This document shows, piece by piece, positions 1 to 6,405 of a stretch of 6,411 bases of DNA. Below the pieces are notes generated by a model. The model was not told the DNA's origin. It did no database searches and saw nothing but the letters and a program-made list of their open reading frames with translations. Location: assembly GCA_900752975.1 (NCBI GenBank), contig CAADXH010000119.1, forward strand, positions 1-6,411, in the 5' to 3' direction. The stretch comes from Bacilli bacterium (GTDB taxonomy: Bacteria > Bacillota_I > Bacilli_A > ML615J-28 > CAG-313). Position numbers and translations under genes: made by a program. The stretch's first letter is position 1, and each line of letters begins with the position of its first letter.

Positions 1-15
1 AACCTATACAAAATG

Positions 16-39
16 TGGGGGTAATATTGATTACCCCCA
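16..39. repeat. Perfect 10-bp hairpin with a competing C5 copy downstream
   Basis: The arms TGGGGGTAAT (16-25) and ATTACCCCCA (30-39) are exact reverse complements around a four-base ATTG loop. A second ACCCCCAAC (62-70) repeats the 33-41 segment, so the G-run at 17-21 could pair with either C-run. The hairpin is followed only by a weak pyrimidine stretch (41-47), so it may be a terminator or 3' end stabiliser of an upstream gene, or a regulatory RNA element. No gene is visible around it. The inverted repeat is seen directly; its function is inferred. Confidence 0.6.
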
Positions 40-87
40 ACTTCTTTAAAGGTATATCCTGACCCCCAACAAATTTATATAATCATA

Positions 88-121
88 AAAACTAGGTTTG
101 TGTTGTGCCTAGTTTTATTTT
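88..121 (+). terminator. Probable Rho-independent terminator of an upstream unit
   Basis: A perfect 9-bp stem pairs AAAACTAGG (88-96) with CCTAGTTTT (108-116) around an 11-base loop. The right arm ends in four Ts and continues ATTTT, giving a U-rich tail. The upstream gene it would terminate lies outside the window. The stem has only three G:C pairs, so it is a weaker terminator than the one at 3896-3925. Its A-rich left arm could also let it work on the minus strand. Confidence 0.6.
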
Positions 122-131
122 GAATATTAAT

Positions 132-145
132 TGTAAACGTTTTCA
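132..145. promoter_or_regulatory. cre box (CcpA / LacI-family operator)
   Basis: TGTAAACGTTTTCA fits every fixed position of the Gram-positive catabolite-responsive-element consensus (TGWNANCGNTNWCA), and the flanking T/A bases extend the pseudo-palindrome to TTGTAAACGTTTTCAA (131-146). It is centred about 25 bases upstream of the candidate -35 box at 164-169. That is roughly 60 bases before the likely transcription start, a place where CcpA-type sites more often activate than repress. Binding by CcpA itself rather than another LacI-family regulator is inference. It probably controls the GDPD lipoprotein gene. Confidence 0.75.
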
Positions 146-163
146 AACAATAGTGTAAATAAC

Positions 164-192
164 TTGATAAAAAAAGATAAATCAGTTAATAT
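164..192 (+). promoter_or_regulatory. Candidate vegetative promoter of the GDPD lipoprotein gene
   Basis: TTGATA (164-169) matches the -35 consensus at five of six positions. At a 17-base spacing TAATAT (187-192) gives a four-of-six -10 match. Other -10-like hexamers overlap it in the same AT-rich run, such as TATTAT at 190-195, so the exact box is uncertain. A ribosome binding site (AAGGGA, 209-214) follows, eight bases before the ATG at 223. The cre box lies just upstream. Confidence 0.5.
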
Positions 193-222
193 TATATTAT
201 TATATAGAAAGGGAAAGAGACA

Positions 223-3200
223 ATGAAGAAAAAGTTAGTATTAAGTTTATTGCTAGTATTATTTATAAGTCTATATAGCTGTGTAGATGCTAAAGTTAAA
301 ATTGAATTTGAACTAGCAAAAGATGAAAAAGTTGTTGGTGAAATGAGAAATGCTAAAGTCAATGATTCATTAGCTTATGTTTTAGAAAATGTTACTTGTG
401 AAAAAGAAGGCTATGAATTTATTGGTTGGTCAGTTGATGGTGAAACTTTAATTGGTGTAGATACGCTAATTGAAAAATACTCAATTACTGTAAAACCATT
501 ATTTAAAAAATTAGAATTATTTACCGTAACCTTTAAAGTAGAAGGTGAAGAAGACATTATAAGAGAATATAAAAAAGGTGAAAAGATAATCGCACCTAGT
601 GTAACTCCACAAGAAGGTTATGAGTTTGTCGGTTGGGATAAAGAAATTCCAAGTGAAATGGGTGAAGAAAACTTAGTATTTACCGCAATCTTCAAAAAAA
701 TAGAAGAAAAAGTGTATACCGTAACCTTTAAAGTAGAAGGTGAAGAAGACATTATAAGAAACTACAAAAAAGGTGAAAAGATAATCGCACCTAGTGTAAC
801 TCCACAAGAAGGTTATGAGTTTGTTGGTTGGGATAAAGAAATCCCAAGTGAAATGGCGGAAGAAAACTTAGTTTTTACCGCAGTCTTCAAGAAAATAGAA
901 GAAAAAGTGTATACCGTAACCTTTAAAGTAGAAGGTGAAGAAGACATTATAAGAGAATACAAAAAAGGTGAAAAAATTATCGCACCTGAGGTTACTTCAA
1001 CCGATAAAATGACTTTTATGGGGTGGAATAAAGAAATCCCAAATGAAATGGTAGAAGAGAACTTAGTTTTCACCGCAATTTTTAAAGTTAATTACTATGA
1101 CATTAATTACGTTTATGAAGAAGGTAAATGGCCAATTACTCATTTAACAAGTGTTAGTGAAGTAATAGACGCAATGTTAACTGATTTTCATGAATTTTTA
1201 GGAAGTACTACTGATTTAGCAAGCTTTATTAAAGGTAGTGATGGCAAATATGCATCAGGTAAATGGTATGATGATAGAGCTAAACTTTATATGGCTAATG
1301 TTAAAGAAATAAAAACAGAACCTACTTGCTTTATTAATGATGTAAGATACCATGATAAATGGATTGGTTTCTTTAATGCTTTAGATGAATGTGTTAATAA
1401 AATTAACCCAGCTCAAGATTTTTGGGGTTCAACTTATGTTGGTATTTTAAGGCTTTGTGAAGTTTGTGATCATGCGACTAGATTTAGTGATGAGATGAAG
1501 CAAACTTTAGCTTCATCATATGATGTTGAAGTAGAACCTGTTCGCACATATAAGCCTGGTGAAGAAGTAGTATTACTTGAATTATCTCTTGCTGATGGCC
1601 GTGAATTTTTAGGTTGGTATATGGGTGATGAAAAGATTACGAAGATTACTAGTGATATGGCATGTGACGTAACACTTGTTGCGAAATGGTCAAATCCAAT
1701 TTTCCCAAGTTCAATTGAAATCAAAAATCAACCTACAACCCTTGATAAAGGTGTAACCTTTAATCTTGAAATAGTAATGTCACCAAATAATATTACTCAT
1801 CCTCAACTTGTAATGTTAAGTTCAGAACCTAAAGTTGCGGTTATTGAAAATGGTGTAATCAAGACTAAAGGATATGGTACAACAACTATTACAATTTATT
1901 CTGAATATGTAAATCATGTAAGAGTTGAATTTACCCTATCAGTCTTTCCAACTTTACCAGAAGACGCTCCGGTAATTTACTTCCCATTTGATGTAAAGGA
2001 AATTCTTGTAATTAACGCATCTGAAGAATATGATTTATTAGCTGGTGTTAAAGCTTATGATAAAGTTGATGGCGACATTACAACTAGTATTATCGTTAAA
2101 GATGATAAATTAGATTCTGAAACTCCAGGTATTTATACAATTATATATGAAGTAATGAACTCTAAAGGAAATAAAGTAACACTAGATAGAACAGTTAAAG
2201 TAATTGAACGTAGTGAATTAATTTTTATTGGTCATGCCGGTAGTTATCTTGGCATTATGAATACTGAAGAAGCATTCATTAATGGAGCGAAAGTAAAAGG
2301 TTATAAAGCCCTTGAATGTGATGTTAAGCAAACTAAAGATGGAGTCTTTGTTGTTTGTCATGACAATGACTTTGCTGGAGTAGATCTTGCGGCTACCAAC
2401 TATGCAGACTTAAAAGATGTGGTTAAGACTCAAACGCGTGGTGGTATTACTTATAGTTCAACCATTTGTACATTTGAAAGATATTTAGAAATATGTAAAG
2501 AATATAACGTGTATGCCGTAGTTGAATTAAAATCTTCAGCAGGTATTACTAATAGCGATCAATCAAGAATGCCAGTATTAATGCAAATAATCAAAGATAA
2601 AGGTATGCTTGACAAAGTAATTTTCTTAGGTTCACAATACAAATGTTTAGAATGGGTTAGAAATAATGGCTATAAATATATTCCATGTCAATATTTAGTT
2701 AACTCATGTGAAAGTGAAACAATATTTGAACGTTGTGTTACTTGGAATTTCGATGTAAGTTTTAATATTGGTTATAATGCATCAATTGAATGGATTGAAC
2801 GTTATCATGAAGCAGGACTTAAAGTAGCTTGTTATACTTTCAGTCAATATAGCAATGCCGCAACTCTTCAATCTTGGATTGATAAAGGCGTTGACTATGT
2901 TACTTGTGATGTTTTAACCGAAAAAGATGTTAAATTACCAGTTCATGAAGATGATGATAAACCTGAATATAAAGTTACATTCCAAACTCCAGATGGTGTA
3001 ATATTAAAAGAAACAGTGGTTAAAGAAGGTAAAAAAGCTATCGCTCCAGTAAATACCGACCGTAATGGTTACAAGTTTATTGGCTGGGATAATGACTTCA
3101 GTAATATTACAAGTAATTTAGTTGTCACTGCTCAATATGAACTTATTGAATTTGAAATTGTTTATGATCCTAATTTTGTAATAGTAAAAGAAGAAGCATG

Positions 3201-3888
3201 GGTAGATAAAGAAGCCTTTGTTAGTGAATTCTATACTGATTGGTTTAACTGGATTGTAAGTAATGTTGGTAAAATTTCAGGTATCACGTTTGATGGTACA
3301 ACGTACACCGTTAAAATGAATAATACTGAGTATGGTACCGCAACTTTTAAAACAGTTGAAGAAATGCGGGCATTAAATGTTTACAATGTTGAACGTACCA
3401 TTGGAGCACTCGTTTATAAACCAATTGAAGGAACAAATAGTATAGATTACGTTATGGAAGAAGATAATGGATATTTCTTAAATACCGAACCATATCGTAC
3501 TAAATATAAAGCTTTAAATGCTTATTTCTTAAATGTTATGAATACTGCATATACTAGTTATAGTAAACAATATAAACAAGCAAGTAATGGCCGTGTTCAA
3601 ATTTTCTTTAGATTCCATCAATGGCAAAAAGGAACAAAGATTGTAGCGTTTGATACAATTCCTAACAAAACAGTAACGGAAAAAATTGATGTTGAAGGTC
3701 TAGTACTTCCAACTACTAAAGTTACTTACACAATTGAAGATAGTTTTGTATTAGAAAATGCAACATGTCAAGGTTATAAATTCCTTGGTTGGTATTTAGA
3801 TCAAAAATGTACAAAAGAAATTAGTGAAGTAACTGCCGGAACATATGGTAAAATACTACTATATGCTAAATGGGAAAAAATTAACTAG
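223..3888 (+). CDS. Modular surface lipoprotein with InlB repeats and a GDPD domain
   Basis: This 1221-residue protein starts MKKK with a hydrophobic segment and lipobox LYSC (Cys20), so it is probably lipidated and held on the outer face of the membrane. No LPXTG motif or C-terminal membrane helix is seen. Domains in order: a degenerate InlB B-like repeat (25-97); three tandem InlB repeats (101-288, ending FTAxF); a mixed insert closed by an InlB half ending VAKW (289-489); a Big_2-like domain (496-575); a DUF5011-like domain (582-663); a GDPD TIM barrel (about 666-905); an InlB repeat (915-973); and a second insert closed by a half ending YAKW (974-1221). In the GDPD, His671, Glu698, Asp700, His713 and Glu768 match the family's general acid/base and metal ligands, and TFSQ and DYVTCD match the C-terminal strands. 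It likely hydrolyses glycerophosphodiesters to glycerol 3-phosphate and an alcohol. The usual HRG is HAG (671-673), so substrate or activity may differ. The start is supported by AAGGGA eight bases upstream. Confidence 0.88.
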   Translation: MKKKLVLSLLLVLFISLYSCVDAKVKIEFELAKDEKVVGEMRNAKVNDSLAYVLENVTCEKEGYEFIGWSVDGETLIGVDTLIEKYSITVKPLFKKLELFTVTFKVEGEEDIIREYKKGEKIIAPSVTPQEGYEFVGWDKEIPSEMGEENLVFTAIFKKIEEKVYTVTFKVEGEEDIIRNYKKGEKIIAPSVTPQEGYEFVGWDKEIPSEMAEENLVFTAVFKKIEEKVYTVTFKVEGEEDIIREYKKGEKIIAPEVTSTDKMTFMGWNKEIPNEMVEENLVFTAIFKVNYYDINYVYEEGKWPITHLTSVSEVIDAMLTDFHEFLGSTTDLASFIKGSDGKYASGKWYDDRAKLYMANVKEIKTEPTCFINDVRYHDKWIGFFNALDECVNKINPAQDFWGSTYVGILRLCEVCDHATRFSDEMKQTLASSYDVEVEPVRTYKPGEEVVLLELSLADGREFLGWYMGDEKITKITSDMACDVTLVAKWSNPIFPSSIEIKNQPTTLDKGVTFNLEIVMSPNNITHPQLVMLSSEPKVAVIENGVIKTKGYGTTTITIYSEYVNHVRVEFTLSVFPTLPEDAPVIYFPFDVKEILVINASEEYDLLAGVKAYDKVDGDITTSIIVKDDKLDSETPGIYTIIYEVMNSKGNKVTLDRTVKVIERSELIFIGHAGSYLGIMNTEEAFINGAKVKGYKALECDVKQTKDGVFVVCHDNDFAGVDLAATNYADLKDVVKTQTRGGITYSSTICTFERYLEICKEYNVYAVVELKSSAGITNSDQSRMPVLMQIIKDKGMLDKVIFLGSQYKCLEWVRNNGYKYIPCQYLVNSCESETIFERCVTWNFDVSFNIGYNASIEWIERYHEAGLKVACYTFSQYSNAATLQSWIDKGVDYVTCDVLTEKDVKLPVHEDDDKPEYKVTFQTPDGVILKETVVKEGKKAIAPVNTDRNGYKFIGWDNDFSNITSNLVVTAQYELIEFEIVYDPNFVIVKEEAWVDKEAFVSEFYTDWFNWIVSNVGKISGITFDGTTYTVKMNNTEYGTATFKTVEEMRALNVYNVERTIGALVYKPIEGTNSIDYVMEEDNGYFLNTEPYRTKYKALNAYFLNVMNTAYTSYSKQYKQASNGRVQIFFRFHQWQKGTKIVAFDTIPNKTVTEKIDVEGLVLPTTKVTYTIEDSFVLENATCQGYKFLGWYLDQKCTKEISEVTAGTYGKILLYAKWEKIN
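523..1086 (+). repeat. Three in-frame tandem 195-bp repeats (InlB modules)
   Basis: Units run 523-717, 718-912 and 913-1086 (the last shortened to 58 codons). Each begins with ACCGTAACCTTTAAAGTAGA, encoding TVTFKVEGEEDII. I count 10 differences between the first two 195-base units, about 95 % identity. The third is nearly the same over its first third and then diverges (TSTDKMTF in place of TPQEGYEF). The 65-codon period keeps the frame, so recombination between units would change protein length without breaking it. Confidence 0.92.
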
Positions 3889-3895
3889 ATGAATT

Positions 3896-3925
3896 AGAAA
3901 GTTTGTTAATCAAACTTTCTTTTTT
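3896..3925 (+). terminator. Rho-independent terminator after the GDPD lipoprotein gene
   Basis: AGAAAGTTTG (3896-3905) and CAAACTTTCT (3911-3920) form a perfect 10-bp stem with a TTAAT loop, followed by five Ts. It begins seven bases after the TAG stop at 3886-3888. It separates the lipoprotein gene from the next operon, which has its own promoter. Confidence 0.88.
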
Positions 3926-3942
3926 CTCATTATGTATAAAAA

Positions 3943-3971
3943 TTGAATTATTAAGTGAAAAATGTTATAAT
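3943..3971 (+). promoter_or_regulatory. Strong sigma-A-type promoter of the YwaF/SDR operon
   Basis: TTGAAT (3943-3948) is followed by a 17-base spacer and a perfect TATAAT (3966-3971). TG at 3963-3964 makes it an extended -10 (TGnTATAAT). The leader to the ATG at 3998 is short and holds a good Shine-Dalgarno (AGAAGGA, 3984-3990, seven bases before the start). No cre or other operator was recognised here. Confidence 0.85.
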
Positions 3972-3997
3972 AACATAAAAGAAAGAAGGAAAATAAA

Positions 3998-4795
3998 ATG
4001 CAGTTAGATAATATTTTTTCATTTAAAACCGACTTCTTTAAAAACAATGTTATTTTTCAACTAATTGTAATATTGTTAACTGTTTTTGTCGTTTGTTTGG
4101 TAATAAAAAATTGTAAGCATTTTGATGAAAAATCAATAGATAAAAATGTTTTTTATTTTGGAATTTGCTTTTTTATCTTAGAATTATATAAACAACTTTT
4201 TTATAATGTTTTTTCGGGACGCACTGGCTATGATTGGTCTATTTTTCCTTTTCAACTTTGTTCAACTCCCTTATATGTGTGTTTGATAGCCCCATTTACA
4301 AAAGGAAAAGTTAAAAAGGCTTTTTATGTGTATCTTTCATCATTTTGTACGTTAGGTGGTTTATCCGTTTTGATTTTTCCAAGTTCAGTTATTGTTGAAG
4401 AAATAACAATTACTTTTCAATCATTTATTTGGCATAGTAGTATGGTTGTCCTTGGTTGTTACCTAATACACGTAATGCGTTTTGGTAAAAACTTAAAAGA
4501 ATTATTACCGGGAGTAGTTATTTTTTTAATAGTTGTATTTATGGCGGTCACATTTAATTATGTTTTTGAAATCTTTAAAGAAAAATATCATTTAAATGCT
4601 CATTTCAATATGCTATTTATTAGCCCATACTATGAATGTAATATTCAATTTTACTCAATAATTTGGAACGCCACTAATTGGTATATAAGTGTATTTGCCT
4701 ATATTGTAGGTTTATGTCTAGGATCAATGATTATTTGGGGTGGGGCTCACATACATTATTTACTAGATGAAAAAAGGAAAGAGGGAGAAGAATAA
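3998..4795 (+). CDS. YwaF/TIGR02206-type integral membrane protein
   Basis: The protein has 265 residues, a usual length for the family, and about seven hydrophobic segments (near 17-37, 51-71, 80-100, 107-127, 139-159, 172-192 and 228-248), ending in a charged tail. The third segment carries the typical PFQLCS motif (84-89, Cys88), the fifth carries WHSSM (His146), and the sixth is followed by a conserved-looking stretch that includes FNYVFE. These fit the TIGR02206 family named after Bacillus subtilis YwaF, whose function is not established. The fold resembles eukaryotic TMEM164, for which a phospholipid acyltransferase role with Cys and His residues has been reported; Cys88 and His146 could be the equivalents, which is inference. 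It is the first gene of an operon with the SDR gene, whose ATG overlaps this stop by one base (TAATG), implying translational coupling. Confidence 0.8.
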   Translation: MQLDNIFSFKTDFFKNNVIFQLIVILLTVFVVCLVIKNCKHFDEKSIDKNVFYFGICFFILELYKQLFYNVFSGRTGYDWSIFPFQLCSTPLYVCLIAPFTKGKVKKAFYVYLSSFCTLGGLSVLIFPSSVIVEEITITFQSFIWHSSMVVLGCYLIHVMRFGKNLKELLPGVVIFLIVVFMAVTFNYVFEIFKEKYHLNAHFNMLFISPYYECNIQFYSIIWNATNWYISVFAYIVGLCLGSMIIWGGAHIHYLLDEKRKEGEE

Positions 4796-5763
4796 TGGCA
4801 TATGTAATAACAGGTGGCACAGGTCACATAGGAAATAATTTAGCAAGATATTTAGTTTCCAAAAACGAAAATGTAAGACTATTACTTAGAAGAAAAAGTG
4901 AAGCAGTTGAAAACTTAAATGTTGAGTATGTAATTGGTGATATTTTTGATGAAGAATTTTTAACTCAAAATATTCATGAAGGCGATAAAGTAATCCACTT
5001 AGCCGGAATTATTGATATCAAAAATAAATTAGCAGAAGAAACTAATAAAATTAATTATTTAGGTACCATCACAATCACGAATGTATGTATCAAAAATAAA
5101 GCAAAGCATTTTTTATATTGTAGTAGCGTTGATGCTATTTATAAAGAAAACAATTATGACAAAATCGTAGAACCAGAAGTAATGGAAATTGATAAATTTA
5201 AATGGAATTATCCTCGCTCCAAAGCTAAAGCTACAGCCTATGTGATGGAAAAAATGAAAGAGGACGTTTCCACTAAAATTTCAATTGTATATCCATCCGC
5301 TGTATTTGGTGTTAATGATTATAAACCATCGTATGTTGGTAAAGTTATATGTGATGTTATTAACAATAAAATGGAATTTGGGGTTAAAGGTGGTTATAAT
5401 TTTATTGACGTTGATGATGTAGTTTACGCAATGGTAAAAATTGTTGATAGTGAAACTTCAAGTAGTTACATTTTATCTGGCAATAATGTAACAGTATTTG
5501 AAATGTATGATACAATTAATAAAGTAGTTGGAAAAAACAAAAAAGTATGGAAGATACCACTTATTATTGCGGAAGCATCAATTCCATTTGTACCATACCT
5601 TTCCAAGTTTACGTTTGAAACCTTATTAGAAAATCATAATTATGACAATTCTAAAGCCATAAAAGAACTTGGTATATCAATTACCCCATTTGAGAAAACG
5701 GTCAAAAAGACAGTTAAATGGTTTAGAGAATATTTAGAAAGCAAGAAAAGAAATAAAAATTAA
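4795..5763 (+). CDS. Extended SDR NAD(P)-dependent reductase/epimerase
   Basis: The protein has 322 residues, typical of extended short-chain dehydrogenases. The N-terminal Rossmann motif is GGTGHIG (7-13). It is followed by GDIFD (48-52, adenine-side Asp), HLAG (68-71), INYLGT (86-91), the catalytic Ser region CSSVDA (109-114), YPRSK (139-143, the YxxxK pair Tyr139/Lys143), YPSAVFG (166-172) and FIDVDDVV (203-210). The C-terminus has NYDNSKAIKELG (282-293) and a final KWF helix, as in dihydroflavonol-4-reductase-like and HpnA-like SDRs. The cofactor-binding and catalytic residues are intact, so it is probably an active cytoplasmic oxidoreductase, epimerase or dehydratase; the substrate cannot be told from the sequence. 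The start overlaps the YwaF-like stop and has AGGGAG (4782-4787) seven bases upstream. The stop overlaps the decayed lipoprotein gene that follows. Confidence 0.87.
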   Translation: MAYVITGGTGHIGNNLARYLVSKNENVRLLLRRKSEAVENLNVEYVIGDIFDEEFLTQNIHEGDKVIHLAGIIDIKNKLAEETNKINYLGTITITNVCIKNKAKHFLYCSSVDAIYKENNYDKIVEPEVMEIDKFKWNYPRSKAKATAYVMEKMKEDVSTKISIVYPSAVFGVNDYKPSYVGKVICDVINNKMEFGVKGGYNFIDVDDVVYAMVKIVDSETSSSYILSGNNVTVFEMYDTINKVVGKNKKVWKIPLIIAEASIPFVPYLSKFTFETLLENHNYDNSKAIKELGISITPFEKTVKKTVKWFREYLESKKRNKN

Positions 5764-6344
5764 AAAAAGCATAATTTGTTTTTGTTTATTTTTGGTATTA
5801 TTCATAACTGGTTGTAAGAAAGATGATGAAAATATCAATAAAGATTTTATATTTGAAAATGCAAGTTATGCCTATGAGGGAAAAGTTCACTCATTAGCTT
5901 TAAAAGGCGATTTAAGTGATGGGTATAGTATTACATATACTAACAATGAACATTCCGAAATTGGTAAACATGAAGTTGGGGTCACAGTATTTAATGATAA
6001 AACTAAAAAAGAAATATTTTAATCAAAGGCTGTACTTGAAATTAAAAATCCTGGATATATGTTTGAAGTAAACTCATTTACTTATGATGGTTCCCCTCAT
6101 AGTTTAACGCTTGAAATGAATTTGCCTAATAACATTGAAGTAAGATATGAAAATAACACGCGAACTAAAGTAGGAAGTTATTTAGGTAAGTCTTCCTTAT
6201 GTAATAAGGAAAGAAAAACTAGAGAATGAACTTAATGTATCATATACTAAAATTAACACCTTAAGTATAAGTGAAAAAACTAAATTTTATAAAATGTCAA
6301 ACGAAAATGTAAGAATTTTTCTAACACATGTTCGTGTACACTAG
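5759..6344 (+). pseudogene. Decayed MBG-domain lipoprotein gene
   Basis: From ATT at 5759 the frame reads IKKSIICFCLFLVLFITGC, a full lipoprotein signal peptide with lipobox ITGC (Cys codon 5813-5815), but no ATG is present; ATT stands where the start should be. The body has two similar modules of MBG (Ig-like) type, starting near YAYEGKVHSL and FTYDGSPHSL, each followed by a strand such as ITYTNN or VRYENN and a G-(K/S)-(H/Y) turn. A TAA at 6020-6022 interrupts the frame between modules, and reading resumes in the same frame with SKAVLEIKN. The frame ends at TGA 6227-6229, while coding-like sequence (KLENELNVSYTKI) continues in the +1 frame to TAG 6342-6344, so a frameshift lies between 6186 and 6226. 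A TTG at 5792 could start a short product of 76 residues but would lose the charged start of the signal peptide. Three independent lesions make this a pseudogene rather than one sequencing error. It was probably the third gene of the YwaF/SDR operon. Confidence 0.8.
6193..6211. repeat. 8-bp inverted repeat at the frameshift site
   Basis: TTCCTTAT (6193-6200) and ATAAGGAA (6204-6211) are exact reverse complements with a three-base GTA loop. The hairpin sits within the 6186-6226 interval where the pseudogene changes frame. A hairpin-linked slippage or a small insertion scar is possible; the repeat could also be chance in AT-rich DNA. Confidence 0.45.
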
Positions 6345-6360
6345 ATTGTGTACACGAACA
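6329..6360. repeat. Perfect 13-bp inverted repeat, 6-base loop
   Basis: TGTTCGTGTACAC (6329-6341) and GTGTACACGAACA (6348-6360) are exact reverse complements around TAGATT. Each arm also contains the self-complementary octamer GTGTACAC, so the arms can pair with themselves or with each other. There is no T-run after it, so it is a poor terminator. It is GC-richer than its surroundings and sits between a broken gene and a new start. A mobile-element end, a regulator operator or a recombination site are all possible; no family was recognised. Confidence 0.8.
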
Positions 6361-6405
6361 CTGACGGTTTGTCAATCATCGTATGGGTTTTGAGAAAGGA
6401 CTCTC

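Noticed and set aside
813..1073. Open frame of 86 codons on the minus strand
   Set aside because: It lies entirely within the tandem InlB repeats, repeats the same peptide because of them, and has no recognisable domain; it is a shadow of the lipoprotein gene.
523..1086. CRISPR-like regular repeats
   Set aside because: The 195-bp period is a multiple of three, the units are adjacent without spacers, and they encode InlB modules in one frame.
1470..1724. Open frame of 84 codons on the minus strand
   Set aside because: It is antisense to the lipoprotein gene, has a low-complexity Ser/Thr-rich product, and no convincing promoter or ribosome binding site was noted.
3142..3888. LPXTG or other sortase wall-anchor at the lipoprotein C-terminus
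   Set aside because: The protein ends in an InlB half-repeat (YAKWEKIN) with no LPXTG, hydrophobic segment or positive tail; attachment is by the N-terminal lipobox.
5792..6022. Intact small lipoprotein starting at TTG 5792
   Set aside because: This start removes the positively charged beginning of the signal peptide, and MBG-like coding sequence continues past the TAA, so it is better read as part of a pseudogene.
6020..6022. Stop-codon readthrough or recoding
   Set aside because: No recoding signal is visible, other genes use TAA normally, and the same gene also has a frameshift and a missing ATG.
6329..6360. Rho-independent terminator
   Set aside because: The stem is perfect but it is followed by CTGACGG, with no T-run on the plus strand; upstream of the left arm the minus-strand tail is also not a proper T-run.
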